DNA of 64,000 nt from Chinchilla lanigera (taxonomy: Eukaryota; Chordata; Mammalia; Rodentia; Chinchillidae). Under the pieces are notes generated by a model that was not told the DNA's origin, did not search any database, and was given only the letters and a program-made list of their open reading frames with translations. Location: positions 5,230,893-5,294,892 of the forward strand of contig NW_004955465.1 of assembly GCF_000276665.1 (NCBI RefSeq). The letters are read 5' to 3'. Below, piece by piece: positions 23,519 to 34,870 of this stretch. The stretch's first letter is position 1; every line of letters starts with the position of its first letter. Position numbers and translations under genes: made by a program.

Positions 23519-23759
23519 AAAGGTATAGCAGTCATATTTGTACCACATGGCCATGCCTCTTCCTTTGTGACAAGCTTTGTGTCCTTGATTTAAACCTCAA
23601 ATTCAAACCATCAAAGTTCTATATCTCAGCAATACAAGGGTGAATTAGAGGCAAAGAAATGGAAGATAGTATTTCTGCTCCCTTGAACTAAGTAACCTAG
23701 TAAACTTGATGCTCTGACAGCCCTATTGGTGGTATATGTGAACACACTGGAGAAAAAAA

Positions 23760-24155
23760 TTCCCAGTTGTCTTATTTACTTTGCACCTTGCTGAGACAAA
23801 ATTCTCAACACCCAAGGTTACAAGTAGGAAAGGTTTATTTAGCTCACAGTTTGTAGTAGTTTCAGTACATAATCGGCTGGCTGGAAGGCAGGGCAGCATC
23901 GCAGGGCAGGGCAGGTATCGCAGGGGAGAAATGGTTCATGGTGGGCAGAAGGTAGCAAAGCAAGCAAGAGAACTTAGTATCTTCTTTCTGCCCCTTTTAT
24001 ACTCTATCTAGGCTACTGGGCTTAGCATGACACCAAACCAATCAGTGGACTGACTTAGTAATCACACACCATTAAACCCAGCATCACACACTCTAGATCC
24101 AGCCATCTATGACCACATGAGGCTTTGGGGGGACATCTAGACACAATGGTAACTC
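23760..24155 (-). mobile_element. Solo MaLR-type LTR, minus strand
   Basis: GGTTTATTTAGCTCACAGTTTG, AATCGGCTGGCTGGAAGG and CATCTATGACCACATGAGG match the LTRs at 5876 and 9208. On the LTR's own strand AGTATAAAAGGGGC (23993-24007 region) is a good TATA box. A duplicated GGGCAGG/GTATCGCAGGG patch lies near 23887-23925. A 34-bp tandem duplication begins just beyond its outer edge. Confidence 0.82.
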
Positions 24156-24168
24156 CAGTGAAGACAAA

Positions 24169-24237
24169 GGAAGGTGCTAAATGTACATTTTCAGGTAGAA
24201 ATGGAAGGTGCTAAATGTACATTTTCAGGTAGAAATG
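24169..24237. repeat. Exact 34-bp tandem duplication
   Basis: The unit at 24169-24202 (GGAAGGTGCTAAATGTACAT...) recurs without a mismatch at 24203-24236. Identity implies a recent slippage or duplication event. It lies about 15 bp outside the LTR edge and is not a target duplication, because the copies are adjacent. Confidence 0.95.
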
Positions 24238-26072
24238 TCAGTGGTTGTATGCTTCCTTTTATGTCTCTACTTTTGGGTCCATCTCCAACTTCTATCTCAA
24301 GTTCTGGGGGCCATCACTGTATAATTCCAACAAATTCTCCATTGTGCTTATTTGAGTGTACTTTTATTTCCTAATGCCAAAAAAATCCCTACCACCTTGC
24401 AAATAAATAGCTGAGGCTTCTCACTTATGTTAACATTTAAAACGCTTTGTTGAGGTCTGTGCAGACAAAGAAATGGAAAGTTTCTTCCTTTGTCACACGA
24501 ACAGAAACAATTCCTATCCACCTATTTCTAAGCACCTATGTTTATGTTCAGTTTTACATCACTCCTAAAAATGCAATTATAACGAAGAAGAAAAAAATCA
24601 ATTCTAACAATTTTTCCCCATCTCTTACTCACCTGAGTTGAAAATGGCCTAAGCTAATAAAAAGCTTTCAAATTTCCATTTCTTCAGCAGAACTTGAATG
24701 CACCTGGAACTCTCTTTCAAGTTATAAGAGCCTTAAATGTAAGCTGGCTATGCAAAGCGGTGTGAAGAGTTGGCACCGGATCACAAGTGTTCTCCATACG
24801 TGGGCCCTTGGAAGGTATGGCGGAGTAAGAGCAGGGTGTTAATGCTTAATGTTCAATTTCCTTCTTTAGTAGATTCAAACTGTACCCACATGCTCTCATA
24901 AAATGCTTATTTCAAATTTCTCTGAAATTGAAAAAGCAGGATCCTTAATTATCTTGCTTATGGAAAATCCTGTATAAAACCAAATCAAATTGTACTTTGG
25001 AAGTGAGAGTAATGGACTAGGTAAACCAAGCTTAGCATTGTTTCACTGAAGAGTTACTTGGGAAGATGGCCCCTTCCAATGTTTGGTTTTCTTGAAAGTC
25101 TTACAAGAGACTTTTGATTATTTTCTGCTTCTAGAAGCCTAGCACTTTTGACATGCATGCAGCCAGTTATCTAACGTGTGCGTTGGCCCTATGGACACTA
25201 TCCGTCCTTCTCCCTGAATTGTCAAACTTCCTTGTGAGTAAAATTTCTAATCTCATGATTCCAAAAGCAGATGAATGGATATTGGTCCTATTCCAATTTT
25301 GAAATATTCCATAGCTTTTAAAGTACAACCATGCAACTAAGGCCATAATTATTCTTTAAGGTATTTTGTGGTATATTTATTAAGTAGCTGTCATTCCAAA
25401 ACATGGAACTGGTCAATTCATACTCAGTGAAGGAGACAAAGAAAAACAGAGTGTGAGGAATTTAGAAAGGTGTAATGGGAGAAGCATATAAGACCTTGGT
25501 CACAGGAATAAAAATGTGGGATAACATGCATTTTTATTATGGTGTCCTCTTTCATGTTTGAGAACTTAGGAGCAGGAACATAGTTAGAATTTTTGTGATG
25601 AACCAGAAGCTATGTGATTTGGCCAGCATTTTAGGTGTGGGCAATATTTTCGTGAAAATAAATGTCAAAGGTCAGAACATATCCCATTTGGTAATTAAGA
25701 CCGCTTTTATTTTAAAATGGATGGCAGTAGCAAAAATAAAACTTTTGAACAGGAGAGATGAACTGAATAAAGATAGGAATTGCACAGAATGATGAGGGAT
25801 TGAAAGCTAAATATCTGGGTAAAGAAGAGATATGTTGGGCCCATTGATGTAGAGCCTGGAGGGTTAAGTGAGGGACTCTTTAAGATTGAATTTTATAGTT
25901 CGAGGAGGGAGGGAGAGGAAAAGAGGAAAGATAGTCTGTGTGGCCTCAGAATAAACACAGAACTGTTTCTGAGACGTGGGAATTTAAGTGGCATCTGACT
26001 GGCATAAATCTGATGAACTGACAAACATTTTATACTTGATTCAGGGTCCTCAGAGCAACTCCCTTTATCTTC

Positions 26073-26074
<2 letters not shown>
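24238..26074. other. Unique sequence, no gene seen
   Basis: Nothing recognisable beyond AT-rich unique sequence. The small frames are random-looking. Confidence 0.45.

Positions 26075-26075
<1 letters not shown>

Positions 26076-26111
<36 letters not shown>
26076..26111. repeat. (CA)n microsatellite
   Basis: Pure CA dinucleotide run of about 17-18 units, flanked by unique DNA. The minus-strand frame reading VCVCVC is its translation. Confidence 0.97.
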
Positions 26112-26113
<2 letters not shown>

Positions 26114-28744
26114 CTAATTGACAAATATCAGTAGAAACTTTGAAGATGTCTTGTTTGTAGTTTTGATTTACTGTTGTGTTTATTATTTTGGCAGAGTAGT
26201 GGTGAAATCAGTGAGATACTGAGGGAAGGTTAATCAGACCATCCATATTCTGAGATTAACACAAAGAGAGTGAGACTAGAAACAGAATGTGCAGGAAAAA
26301 TTTTAGTAATTAGACATGAGATAAAATGACTGATGTATACATACTAGAGAGATGGCAGTAAGCAGAACCCATGGGATTTGGATTCAGATACCAAAAGGAG
26401 AGAGAGGTATAAAAAAGCTAAAAGCAGTTCAGAGATGTGGGGTTTTGTTGCTTAAACCTTGCTAACTTTGTAACTCATTCCTATCTGCTTGCAGAACTTT
26501 CCAGCTGAAGCATTACCTTTCTCAGCCACTTGATTTGGGATCAAGAAAGCATGAGTGCTTTGGCTGCTGATAGAAGTTTTGAAAGGCTATTGTGGGAGAT
26601 CAGCATTCTCTTTGTGCCTGATGAACACGTCCTCCTGTCCCTACCTGGATGTCATGCGCTCTTCTTGATTCCAAGATCAAGGGCAGAGCTGCCTGGTTTT
26701 GTTTCTAGAAGCTTCTGGAGTGCTAAATGGAGACATCCTTAAAGTTTTTTTATCAGATTCTGCATTTTGGATCATTCAGATGCTCAGAGCTTCTGAGGCA
26801 AAGCAGTAATCCTGGACGCTTTTCAGTTTTTCAGCTGTGTGCAGCCACTTGTAGCTTCTGAAACACTTTCAGAGATGAAGTTTACCAACTTGTCTTCCCT
26901 GGGAGAAATTTTATGCTTAATGTACAACTTAAATATGTAGCTCGCCATAATAAATAAAGGAACAAAGTTCAAAGAGAGAAAAACATTGAAGAATATGTAA
27001 ACAACCTAGAGAAAAGACAAGCTTAAGTTCTTCCACAATAATTTAATAAATAACCCCACTTGCTTGGGGTTAGAGGTCACTAAACCTTCCATAAGGGCAA
27101 CATTTTCTTCCTACCAACAAATATAACACTGGCTTTTTAAAGTGTTCTCTGTAGAGCACAGGAAGCTGCATAAACCATAACCACGGTTAGCCATTCCAAC
27201 ACGTGACAGATCTTTGGGCTTTTTGGTGATGAATGGTTGATATAATTAGGATCCCTTTCCAGTTATTGGCATGCCGGGCCAGGAGCAGGGAGTGTTTTTC
27301 TGAGTGGGGAGAGGAAAAGCCAAAGGCAACTATTAGAAGAGACTATTATACAATTTTGAGCTAACATATGGAATCAATAGGCAGCACGAGCAGCTGTGCT
27401 CGGCTGTGGAAAAGGCTGAAATAGTGTCCTCACACTGTAGCCAATGAAACGAATGACTGACTTCAGGGGAAAGCATGTGTGTGCAGAGAGGGGAGCTCCA
27501 CCGAAGGATTTCGAGATGCACTGACTCTCAGGGAATGGAGTACTAGTACAAACCCTGTCATGTTTTTCTTGTTGATTGACACTAGAAACCTAGAAAAGCC
27601 AGCATGGTAGAAAAGGTCTGGGACAAGGGTTATGGGGTTAATTTTCAACTCCAAGCTCACGCTCAGTACAGATCATCTCTCCTGCCAGAAATCAGAAATA
27701 GGCATGGGGAGGATCTGTTAGCTCACTCTTCAGCCTCCATGAGTTCTGCCACCCTACGGACGTGCTTGGACATCACGCAGTACCTGAGAGTTACATGAGG
27801 TGAGCAAAGAAGATCCAAAATAAGGGAAAGAGGCCATTTTACCTAAGAACTGGGTCACCTGTCTTAAGAACTCAAATTTGCCTCCTAATACATTCATTTC
27901 ACTTCTAACAAATACTCTTACTGATGCTGACAAAAGAAAACATTAGTTCTTTGTGCTTTATATGAACATTCATTTGGGGATTAAGTAACTCAGGTTATAT
28001 TTCCTATGTGTGCTATGACTTTTGACGCATAGTATAATAAAAAATTCTTGCTCAATCCTTCCATTTGGCCATCTGTAAAACAGAAATAATAATACCTCTA
28101 AATAACCAGGCAAATTTACTAAGGCGGCAAACACAAATATAAGGAGGTATATAAAATATTTCAAATTTCTTCAGAGCAAATGAGATATATATTTTAAATA
28201 GTATATGTATTATTACTGCTTGGATGATTATGTGTATGCCAGTTTTTTACATTAAATAACCATTACTCTTTTTTAAAAAAATAGTACCTTTTTTTTCTTG
28301 TTTAGAGCACTCAAAATAATTTATATTCTCTAAATATAAAATTCACGCCTATCTAAACTGATAGGCAAAGCTATTGCATAACTAATAATTTTTCTCTATC
28401 GTTGAGTGGGTTATGTTTTGACTTAAGAGTCATTTTCTGCATCTTTTGTGTAAAACATATGATTATGTCAAGCCAAGAAATCTCACTCAAATAAGAACCA
28501 CATTTTTTTTTAATCAAATGGAGTACTTTCTGTGCTCAAACAAGCAGAAAGGCCTGCACCTGTGTTTAAAATCTCTGTAAAACGTAGAGGTTGTAACCAC
28601 ACTCAGGAGTGAGAGAATATTGCCCATGTACCAGGGCATCTTTGATCTTCTCCATCAACTTTTCTAGCCTGAAGCTATCAGTGAAGATCCTTAAAACCCT
28701 GAAAATACTAAACACCAGAGAATCTGTAAGCAAGTTGTTAAAAT
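26112..28744. other. Unique sequence, no gene seen
   Basis: Long repeat-poor unique stretch. Small frames (26530-26742, 27333-27798) carry no recognisable domain. Some portions (about 26470-26720) have even composition that might reflect constraint, but I cannot test this. Confidence 0.4.
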
Positions 28745-28900
28745 ACAGCTGAAACTCCCATTTCCACTGCCCGTTTGGAAACTTTGTTTACATCTAATTA
28801 CTCCTGATGCCATCGCTGAGGCATAGACAGAGTACAGAGTATCCGCATAACTTTGTAGGTGATTAAAATATGGCCATCGAGTTAGAGCTCACTTAATGGC
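28745..28900. other. Candidate conserved noncoding element
   Basis: Contains AACTTTGTTTACATCTAATTAC (a forkhead-type TGTTTAC beside a homeodomain TAATTA) and GCATAACTTTGTAGG, without repeat features. Regulatory function is inference. Confidence 0.25.
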
Positions 28901-30027
28901 ATGGGAAATTGGGTCACAACCAGGAGGATAACTGACAACCTCAGGTACTTACTCTCCTCCTGCAGATATCCAGGGACTCACTCCTTGGATTGTTCAGGTG
29001 CCTTCCTGAGTGCTGAATACATTTTGTCTTTACTGTTGGAGATAAGGATGCATGTGCTAGTTTGAATGGCAGTTGATTATTTATTATGAATTTGATGGTA
29101 TTTGCTCCTTTATTGTGGAATATCTGCATGATCTTCCAGCCCATAAGGATGAATATACCAGAGGATAACAAGATAAAACCAAGTGACAGTTTTTGGTACT
29201 AGAGAATATACAACAGAACAACCCATGTATTTGTCCAAGAATACAATGATAACACAATAAAAGGCCCATGTCAATTTTTACATTTTCACATGCCTCATTT
29301 TTTTTTACTAGCACATGTTTTTAGCACATAATGATTACATTCAGCATGGAGAGTTGGTACTCGTACGTAACACATCTTAATTCTTTGCATCCTCTTCCCC
29401 TCCCAACTCTTCATCTTTTGGACTGCTTTGTTCCACAAAAGACATATCTCCCTGTTTCCTATTATGATTATTCATCTCTTCTTTGCTAAGACAACGTCTT
29501 ATAAGATAAAGAGACTTCGGTAAACATATACTCCATGTGAGGCAATCTTCATTGAATGTTTAAGTCTCTCCCAGTCTGTACCTGTACTGTCCAGCTTCCT
29601 GCTTTGTACACCAGCCCTCCTCATTTCGGATTCCCAGAAAGCATCAAAAGACTTTTGTATCTCCAAAAACACCTCATTCGCTCTGCACAGAAAGGTTTTC
29701 TTCATCCACATAAGAAGTTCAAAGTGGTAACTAAGTGATGGTCATCCTGCTGTGTGCTGAAGATAACACAGTGAACACTGTTGACACCAGCCCTGCCGTC
29801 AGGAAGTGTATGGTCAAGGGGTCTTCATCATTGTCTGAGATGATGGTGACCAAATCTTATCTGGTTATGTTGCTTTATTTTTGTGTTTCTCACCACGTAG
29901 ATACAGCAGTTTCTGAGTGAGATATGTTTGAATATGTTTGAGTATGTCCTTCAGGCAGTTACATTAAAGGATTAGACATTTTAATGAGTTTTAGTCTACT
30001 AAAGAGTAGGCTTTGTATATCCATATA
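28901..30027. other. Unique or unassigned repeat sequence, no gene seen
   Basis: No gene. The region near 29745-29820 (AAGATAACACAGTGAACACTG, then CCTGCCGTCAGGAAGTG) resembles the same ancient L2/L3-like repeat class as 21430-21935. Confidence 0.4.
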
Positions 30028-30051
30028 TTTTTTTTTCTTTCTTTCTTTCCT

Positions 30052-30107
<56 letters not shown>

Positions 30108-30109
30108 TT
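30028..30109. repeat. (CTTT)n polypyrimidine microsatellite
   Basis: About 80 bp of TTTC repeats on the plus strand. Together with the T-rich tail of the adjacent minus-strand ID SINE it makes an almost purely pyrimidine stretch broken only by a short unique spacer. Frames through it are artefacts. Confidence 0.97.
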
Positions 30110-30136
30110 CTCCATTCCCTCATCCCATTGTTAGTT

Positions 30137-30252
30137 CCTTTTTCTTTTCTTTTCTTTCTTTTTTTTTTTTTTCCCCCAAGTACAGGGAATTGAACTCACG
30201 ACCATGCACTTTCCAGGCAGGCGCTGTGCCGCTGAGCTAAATCCCCAGCCCC
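30137..30252 (-). mobile_element. ID-type SINE, minus strand
   Basis: A T-rich tail (30140-30172) is followed by CAAGTACAGGGAATTGAACTC, CCAGGCAGGCGCTGTGCC and GCTGAGCTAAATCCCCAGCCCC, the reverse complement of the ID head. Target duplications are not clear; a GTTCCTT is shared by both flanks. Confidence 0.92.
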
Positions 30253-30274
30253 CTGTTCCTTCCCTTTGAGCAAT

Positions 30275-30475
30275 GTCCTTCCTTTTCACAGTATCTATTA
30301 TAACTTTTGGGTTTTATTTACTCTTTCAGGTCCTTACACTAGGGAGACAATACGATGTTTACACATGCTGGTCTGATTTATTTCACTTATGAGTATACTC
30401 TCTAGTTGCATCCATTTACCTATACAAGCCTCTAGTTTATCTTCTTTTTCATAGCCGAGTAACACTCTGTGTTGG
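30275..30475 (-). repeat. L1 3'-end relic, minus strand
   Basis: Plus-strand text TGCATCCATTTACC, then TTCATAGCCGAGTAACACTCTGTG, is the reverse complement of the common L1 ACTATTCAGCCATAAAAA-type segment. It is short and decayed. Confidence 0.6.
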
Positions 30476-30835
30476 TTTGGGGGATATTTTGCAAGGGGAA
30501 CAATATAATACAGGACACATACTTTATAAGATTATTTAGAATAATCACCCAAAGAATGTCATACAAGAGAGTGCAGGAAATCTGTCCACACACTAAGACC
30601 AAGGAATCCAGCTCAGGGCCTGGATCCCACAACAATGTTCTGCATGCATCCCGCTGAAGATCTAGAGCTCATAACAATGTCTCCCATGAGTCCAGCTGGA
30701 GGCCCAGAGCCTAGAACAATGTCTCATGCAGGCCTGTTTCATGGATTTGCACTGAGAAGGTCCAAGGTCAGTGGTGGAATCTAGGAAGTCTAACTCTGTA
30801 TTATTTCTATTTTTTTAGTTATTTTCATTGTCCTT

Positions 30836-30955
30836 AACTGTTTGATCAATCTTGCATTTTTATATCGAGTAATCTGAGCAGCTTTGCTGAAAATCACAAT
30901 ATGTAATATAACAACCATTGTTCATTGGCTCTCCTCTTGTTTTGAAATTTTGTAT
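30836..30955. repeat. Unclassified interspersed repeat, copy 2 (mate at 757-878)
   Basis: Same orientation and about the same length as 757-878, with CACAATATGTAATATAACAACC as the best shared block. The surrounding 30476-31060 region also contains three variants of a CCAGCTCAGGGCCTGG / GCTGGAGGCCCAGAGCC motif followed by ACAATGTC, hinting at a diverged internal repeat of an LTR-like unit. Confidence 0.5.
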
Positions 30956-31962
30956 CTTTTATATTGTTCTTGTGTTTTATTTTTATCTATGCTGTTATTG
31001 TTTTGCTTTCTTTTCTCTTTAAAATAAAAAAAGAACAGTGGAAAAAAAGAGTAGACTTTGTGGGCTTGATAAATGTCTTTCTTGTTATACTTTTAAGTGC
31101 CTTTGATGTCTAAAGAAATCAGGGATTCCTTAAATGATTGCCGTAGATCTTGTCTCTTCTGCAGTTTTTCCACCTTGCCCTAAACCACCTGATAGTCTGA
31201 CTTCACTCACTTCTGGATTTCCTGCTGGTCCTCCTAGTTAGATTCTAAGATTTTTGAAGCTAGAAACTCATTCACTGATTAACAAATTTTGAGTACCTAC
31301 TCTGTCCTGTCCACTCTAGTAATGAAAACATGAGCAAGGCAACACCCTGCCCTCAGAAATTCTTACTGTATAATTCTCTTGTTTTTGGTACTTCAGTAGA
31401 GAGTTAGAGCTCAATAAACACTTGCTATATTGAGTTCCACTTAATTAAAAAGCATTTTTAATTCCAGAGTCCCAATGTAAGGCAAACTGGGGAGCTGGTA
31501 GAACTCTTGTAGGACAATGTCATGTAGGGTTTATCCAGCACCACACTTGAAGTAAAGCCTCCTGCAATTGACACACAATGTTGAGGGGCACTTTGTCTCT
31601 CTCCCTTGGTTGTGTTAGGGTTCTAAGACCAAAGATTTGCCCGGGGTGAACCAGATACAATATCTTTTCCTGCCATTGTTAAGAAAAGCAAGAAGGATAA
31701 AATTTTATTTTTAAGAGTAAATGTGTTTTTAAAGATTTTAACTCTTCTGGGTGAAAATGAGGTCCCTCCTTAAAAAAGCATCATGTTATTGGCTATTAAA
31801 GCATCTTGACACTATAGTGAAAGATAATGAGAAATAGAAAAAGAAACTATGTTGAATCTCTCCCTTGAAGAGTGAACCATATGTTTTACCCATCCCCTTC
31901 ACCTGTAGATTTGCAATGAAAACACATCTCAAGATCTTTAAATCATTTGTTATTTCAAGTAC
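30956..31962. other. Unique and ancient-repeat sequence, no gene seen
   Basis: The patch at 31280-31370 (TTTTGAGTACCTACTCTGTCC, then AACACCCTGCCCTCAG) is an ancient mammal-wide repeat fragment. The rest is unassigned. Confidence 0.4.
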
Positions 31963-32098
31963 AATATAGTATATTTTAGGTAGGTATTTCTTTTTTTTTT
32001 TTTTTCCAGTACCAGGAATCAAACTCATGACCTTGCGCTTGCCAGGCAGGCGCTGTGCTGCTGAGCTAAATCCCCAGCCCCCAATATATTATATTTTA
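31963..32098 (-). mobile_element. ID-type SINE, minus strand, with 16-bp duplication
   Basis: The body is at 31979-32082 and includes a T tail, CCAGTACCAGGAATC, CTTGCGCTTGCCAGGCAGGC and TGAGCTAAATCCCCAGCCCC. The flanks AATATAGTATATTTTA (31963-31978) and AATATATTATATTTTA (32083-32098) differ at one base, supporting retroposition into an AT-rich target. Confidence 0.93.
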
Positions 32099-32197
32099 AA
32101 TATTTCATATAAAGATAGTACAACTGTTCTGTTGCATACATATGTTAGAAAAAATGCTAAAAATTCAGGGAAATTGAAAATTGACAAACAATACAAT

Positions 32198-32491
32198 AAT
32201 AACTCTTCACAGGGCATGTGCTCTAAGACCCTCAGTAGATGCCTGAAACCTACATGTAGTATTTGATATACCATTTTTAACTCAGTACTGTCTTTTGCTA
32301 CACATACAAACCTACCTATAGTGTAGTTTAACTCAAATTTGACACACTAATAGATGAACAACAATACCTAATGATTAAATAGAATAAGTGTTAAAATATA
32401 TTGTAGTAAAGTGATTTAGAACTCATGAATTCTAAACAGGTAACTGAAACCAAGGAAAGAGAAGCCACAACTGGAGGAGGAGCTACTATAA
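32198..32491 (+). mobile_element. Near-complete MER44-like Tigger MITE
   Basis: The left end (CTAAGACCCTCAGTAGATGCC, then TGAAACC) and the right end (GGTAACTGAAACCAAGGAAAG, then AGCTACTATA) correspond to the two terminal regions of the mammalian MER44/Tigger7 MITE. The AT-rich middle is also as expected. A flanking TA on each side fits TA target duplication. Confidence 0.75.
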
Positions 32492-32898
32492 TTTCTTTGC
32501 TGTTTGTCCTACTTATGTTCCATAAAGTAGACCCTAAAAACAATTGCAATGGGGTTTCCTAACCCCAGGAAACAAGGAAAAATTCTGTTATGAAAAAGAC
32601 TGTGAAACTGACTCCATAGTTTTTTAATATGGATTTTTAACCTATTCAGCTCTTTCAAATATGCTATACTAAATACTTTCTAGTGGGACTGCTATAACAG
32701 AGGTAAACCTAAATTATTTACAAAAGATTTCCCACCTCTTGCTGGACATTATTAGGAGATAAATTAGGCATTTCATCGATTTGTTCACTTGGCAATGGAA
32801 ACATAGATGGTAATAGGAATATAGGTACAAGTAGGCTATGCTTGCTAATGTAAAAAGCTCAATGATGACTGGGTAAGTAGTGTATGAACTGATAATTA

Positions 32899-32943
<45 letters not shown>

Positions 32944-33363
32944 AATAATATATAAGAAGTACACAATGAATGTTTAGCTCTCAACCTTAAAATGAGAAGT
33001 CAGATCTTTTTCATTCTGGCTGGAGTTTTGACTGCTAATATGAAACCCACAGAGAATGACACTCAGAGACAATAACAATAGTTGAACAAATATAAAGGAA
33101 AAGGCACTGACAAGATAGAGATAAATACACACAGGAAGAAACTGAGATGGTGCAAACAGAAGAAGTCTTCCCCTAAACAGATGTTATTCATATCTTCAGA
33201 AAAATTCCAAAACAATTCTTATCAACCAGGAAACAAGAACAGAATGCTTGCCTATAAGAACAATTAAGAAATACAAAGAGTTCTCAGAAATCTTATAAGT
33301 TAATATGAAATTAGTGAAGAGAAAAAGTTCAATAAGTAGTTTTAAGATAATTTCAACAAAGTA
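32492..33363. other. Unique AT-rich DNA with an (AT)n tract
   Basis: A (TA)n run of about 38 bp lies at 32901-32939 in otherwise unique sequence. No gene seen. Confidence 0.5.
32901..32939. repeat. (TA)n microsatellite
   Basis: Uninterrupted AT/TA dinucleotides, able to extrude as a cruciform. No function is implied. Confidence 0.97.
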
Positions 33364-33478
33364 GGATAAAGAGAAGAAAGAAAGAAGGAAGGAAGGAAAA
33401 AGGAGGAAAGTGGAAGGAAAGGAGGAATGGAATATGGAAGTGAGGAGGGAAAAGAGAGAGAAAAAGAGAGAGGGAACA
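33364..33478. repeat. GA-rich polypurine tract
   Basis: Irregular GAAA, GGAA and GAGA units with few interruptions over about 115 bp. It is less regular than the tract at 23400. Confidence 0.85.
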
Positions 33479-34140
33479 GGAAACTAGAAATGATGCTGAA
33501 CAGAAAAAATTAAGATGTGCTATGTGCAGTAATCAACTCCCCATAAGGAATATAATCATTATGTACCACTATTGGGTTAATATTATCCCCTAGTTATTGT
33601 GAACTGATCAGGCCCACAGTCTCCCAAATGAGTGGACAGTGAAGGCTTAACTGAGTCAAGTGGTATGATTTTAGGGCCCCAGGAGGATCAAAACCCTCTA
33701 AGAGAATTTGAGATTCGCTGAGGGCTAAGACAAACATCTTCTCTGGGTGACCCTTGTTTATTTAAATTAACAGCCCATTGGTTAATATTAATATTATTTA
33801 GTTATCAAAACCAAAGTGAGGAATCCTGAAGAAAAGCAAGACTCTCTCAGGACTTCTCCAAGTAAGACATTATATTAATTTAGCAGAACTGTATTATCTC
33901 CTGGAAGGTCTCCTCCCAGCAGTGAGATGCCTGCAGCTACAGTCTTTATCCAGTTAACTGAGGTTGGAGCCAGGTGTCCTTAGCTGTGGCCTTGTCTTAT
34001 CATTTGCTTCACTGTCCACTACAGGCCTCAGTCAGTCAGAACCAGTGACTCATAAAGGTTCACTTGCTATAAATCTGCTGCCCAGCTCCAGGCAAAGGGC
34101 CTAGGCCTTGGACAAACTCACAAGTAAACATGAAAAGTCA
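33479..34140. other. Unassigned, possibly LTR-derived sequence
   Basis: Long stretches of intermediate GC (CAGGCCCACAGTCTCCC, CCAGGAGGATCAAAACCC, GGTCTCCTCCCAGCAGTGAG) unlike the flanks suggest an old endogenous-retrovirus LTR or similar. Ends and family could not be set. Confidence 0.3.
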
Positions 34141-34870
34141 ATTGGTTAATACGAAATCCTGCTCAGAGTCACTTCAAGGTGGTCTTCGTCATACCACAAG
34201 CATTTACTAATAAAAATAAAAATTTTAAAAAGGCAAGGCTACTAGAGCTTAGGAAATCTACTGCTCCCCAAAATTAAACTTCCAAACATATAAAACATAA
34301 AAAAGGAAGGGAAAGTGATCAAAAGTGCTAAATAATATTTTCCAGAAGAGAAGGACATGAAGTTTGAAGTTATAAAAGCCTACAAAGGTCCCAGCACAAA
34401 GAATACAAAAGAATCAATAATTTTGTAAATTGCCATGGAATTGTGGTAGCATAGGGGTAAAATAAAATGTCAACAAAATTCCAGAGACGGGGCTGGGGAT
34501 TTAGCTCAGCAGCATAGCGCCTGCCTGGCAAGCGCAAGGTCGTGAGTTTGATTCCCGGTACTGGAAAAAAAAAACAAAAAAAAAAAACAAAAAAAAACTT
34601 CCAGAGAGGAAGCAATTAAAAAATCACAAAAATAAACTCAAACACCAGAGGGATGGAGTTGGAATTTTCTGATGGCACTCTAAAGGGTAGAAAATAATAA
34701 AACACAACACTTTCAAAATTCTGAAGGACAGTAGGTTCCAGGCTGGAATTCTATACCCAGACAAACTATCCACAAATTGTAAAACAATACAGTAAAAGTT
34801 ATTTTCATACTTGGAAGGCTCAGTAATTTGCTCCTATATTCTCTTTCTGAAAAATCTAATAGAAGTTGCC
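34141..34870 (+). repeat. Old L1/HAL1-like fragment, interrupted by an ID SINE
   Basis: CTTCCAGAGAGGAAGCAATTAAAAAATC, then GGAATTTTCTGATGGC, then AATTCTATACCCAGACAAACTATCC follow the order of old L1/HAL1 sequence. The ID SINE at 34479-34607 splits it. No intact reading frame remains. Confidence 0.6.
34479..34607 (+). mobile_element. ID-type SINE with 9-bp duplication, inside an L1 relic
   Basis: GGGGCTGGGGATTTAGCTCA head, CTGCCTGGCAAGCGCAAGG core, TGATTCCCGGTACTGG end and A-rich tail (34566-34597). TTCCAGAGA is repeated at 34479-34487 and 34599-34607. Insertion into the older L1 gives a relative age order. Confidence 0.94.

Noticed and set aside
23342..23593. Frames of repeated KEGR or LPSF residues on the two strands
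   Set aside because: Translation of the (GGAA)n microsatellite.
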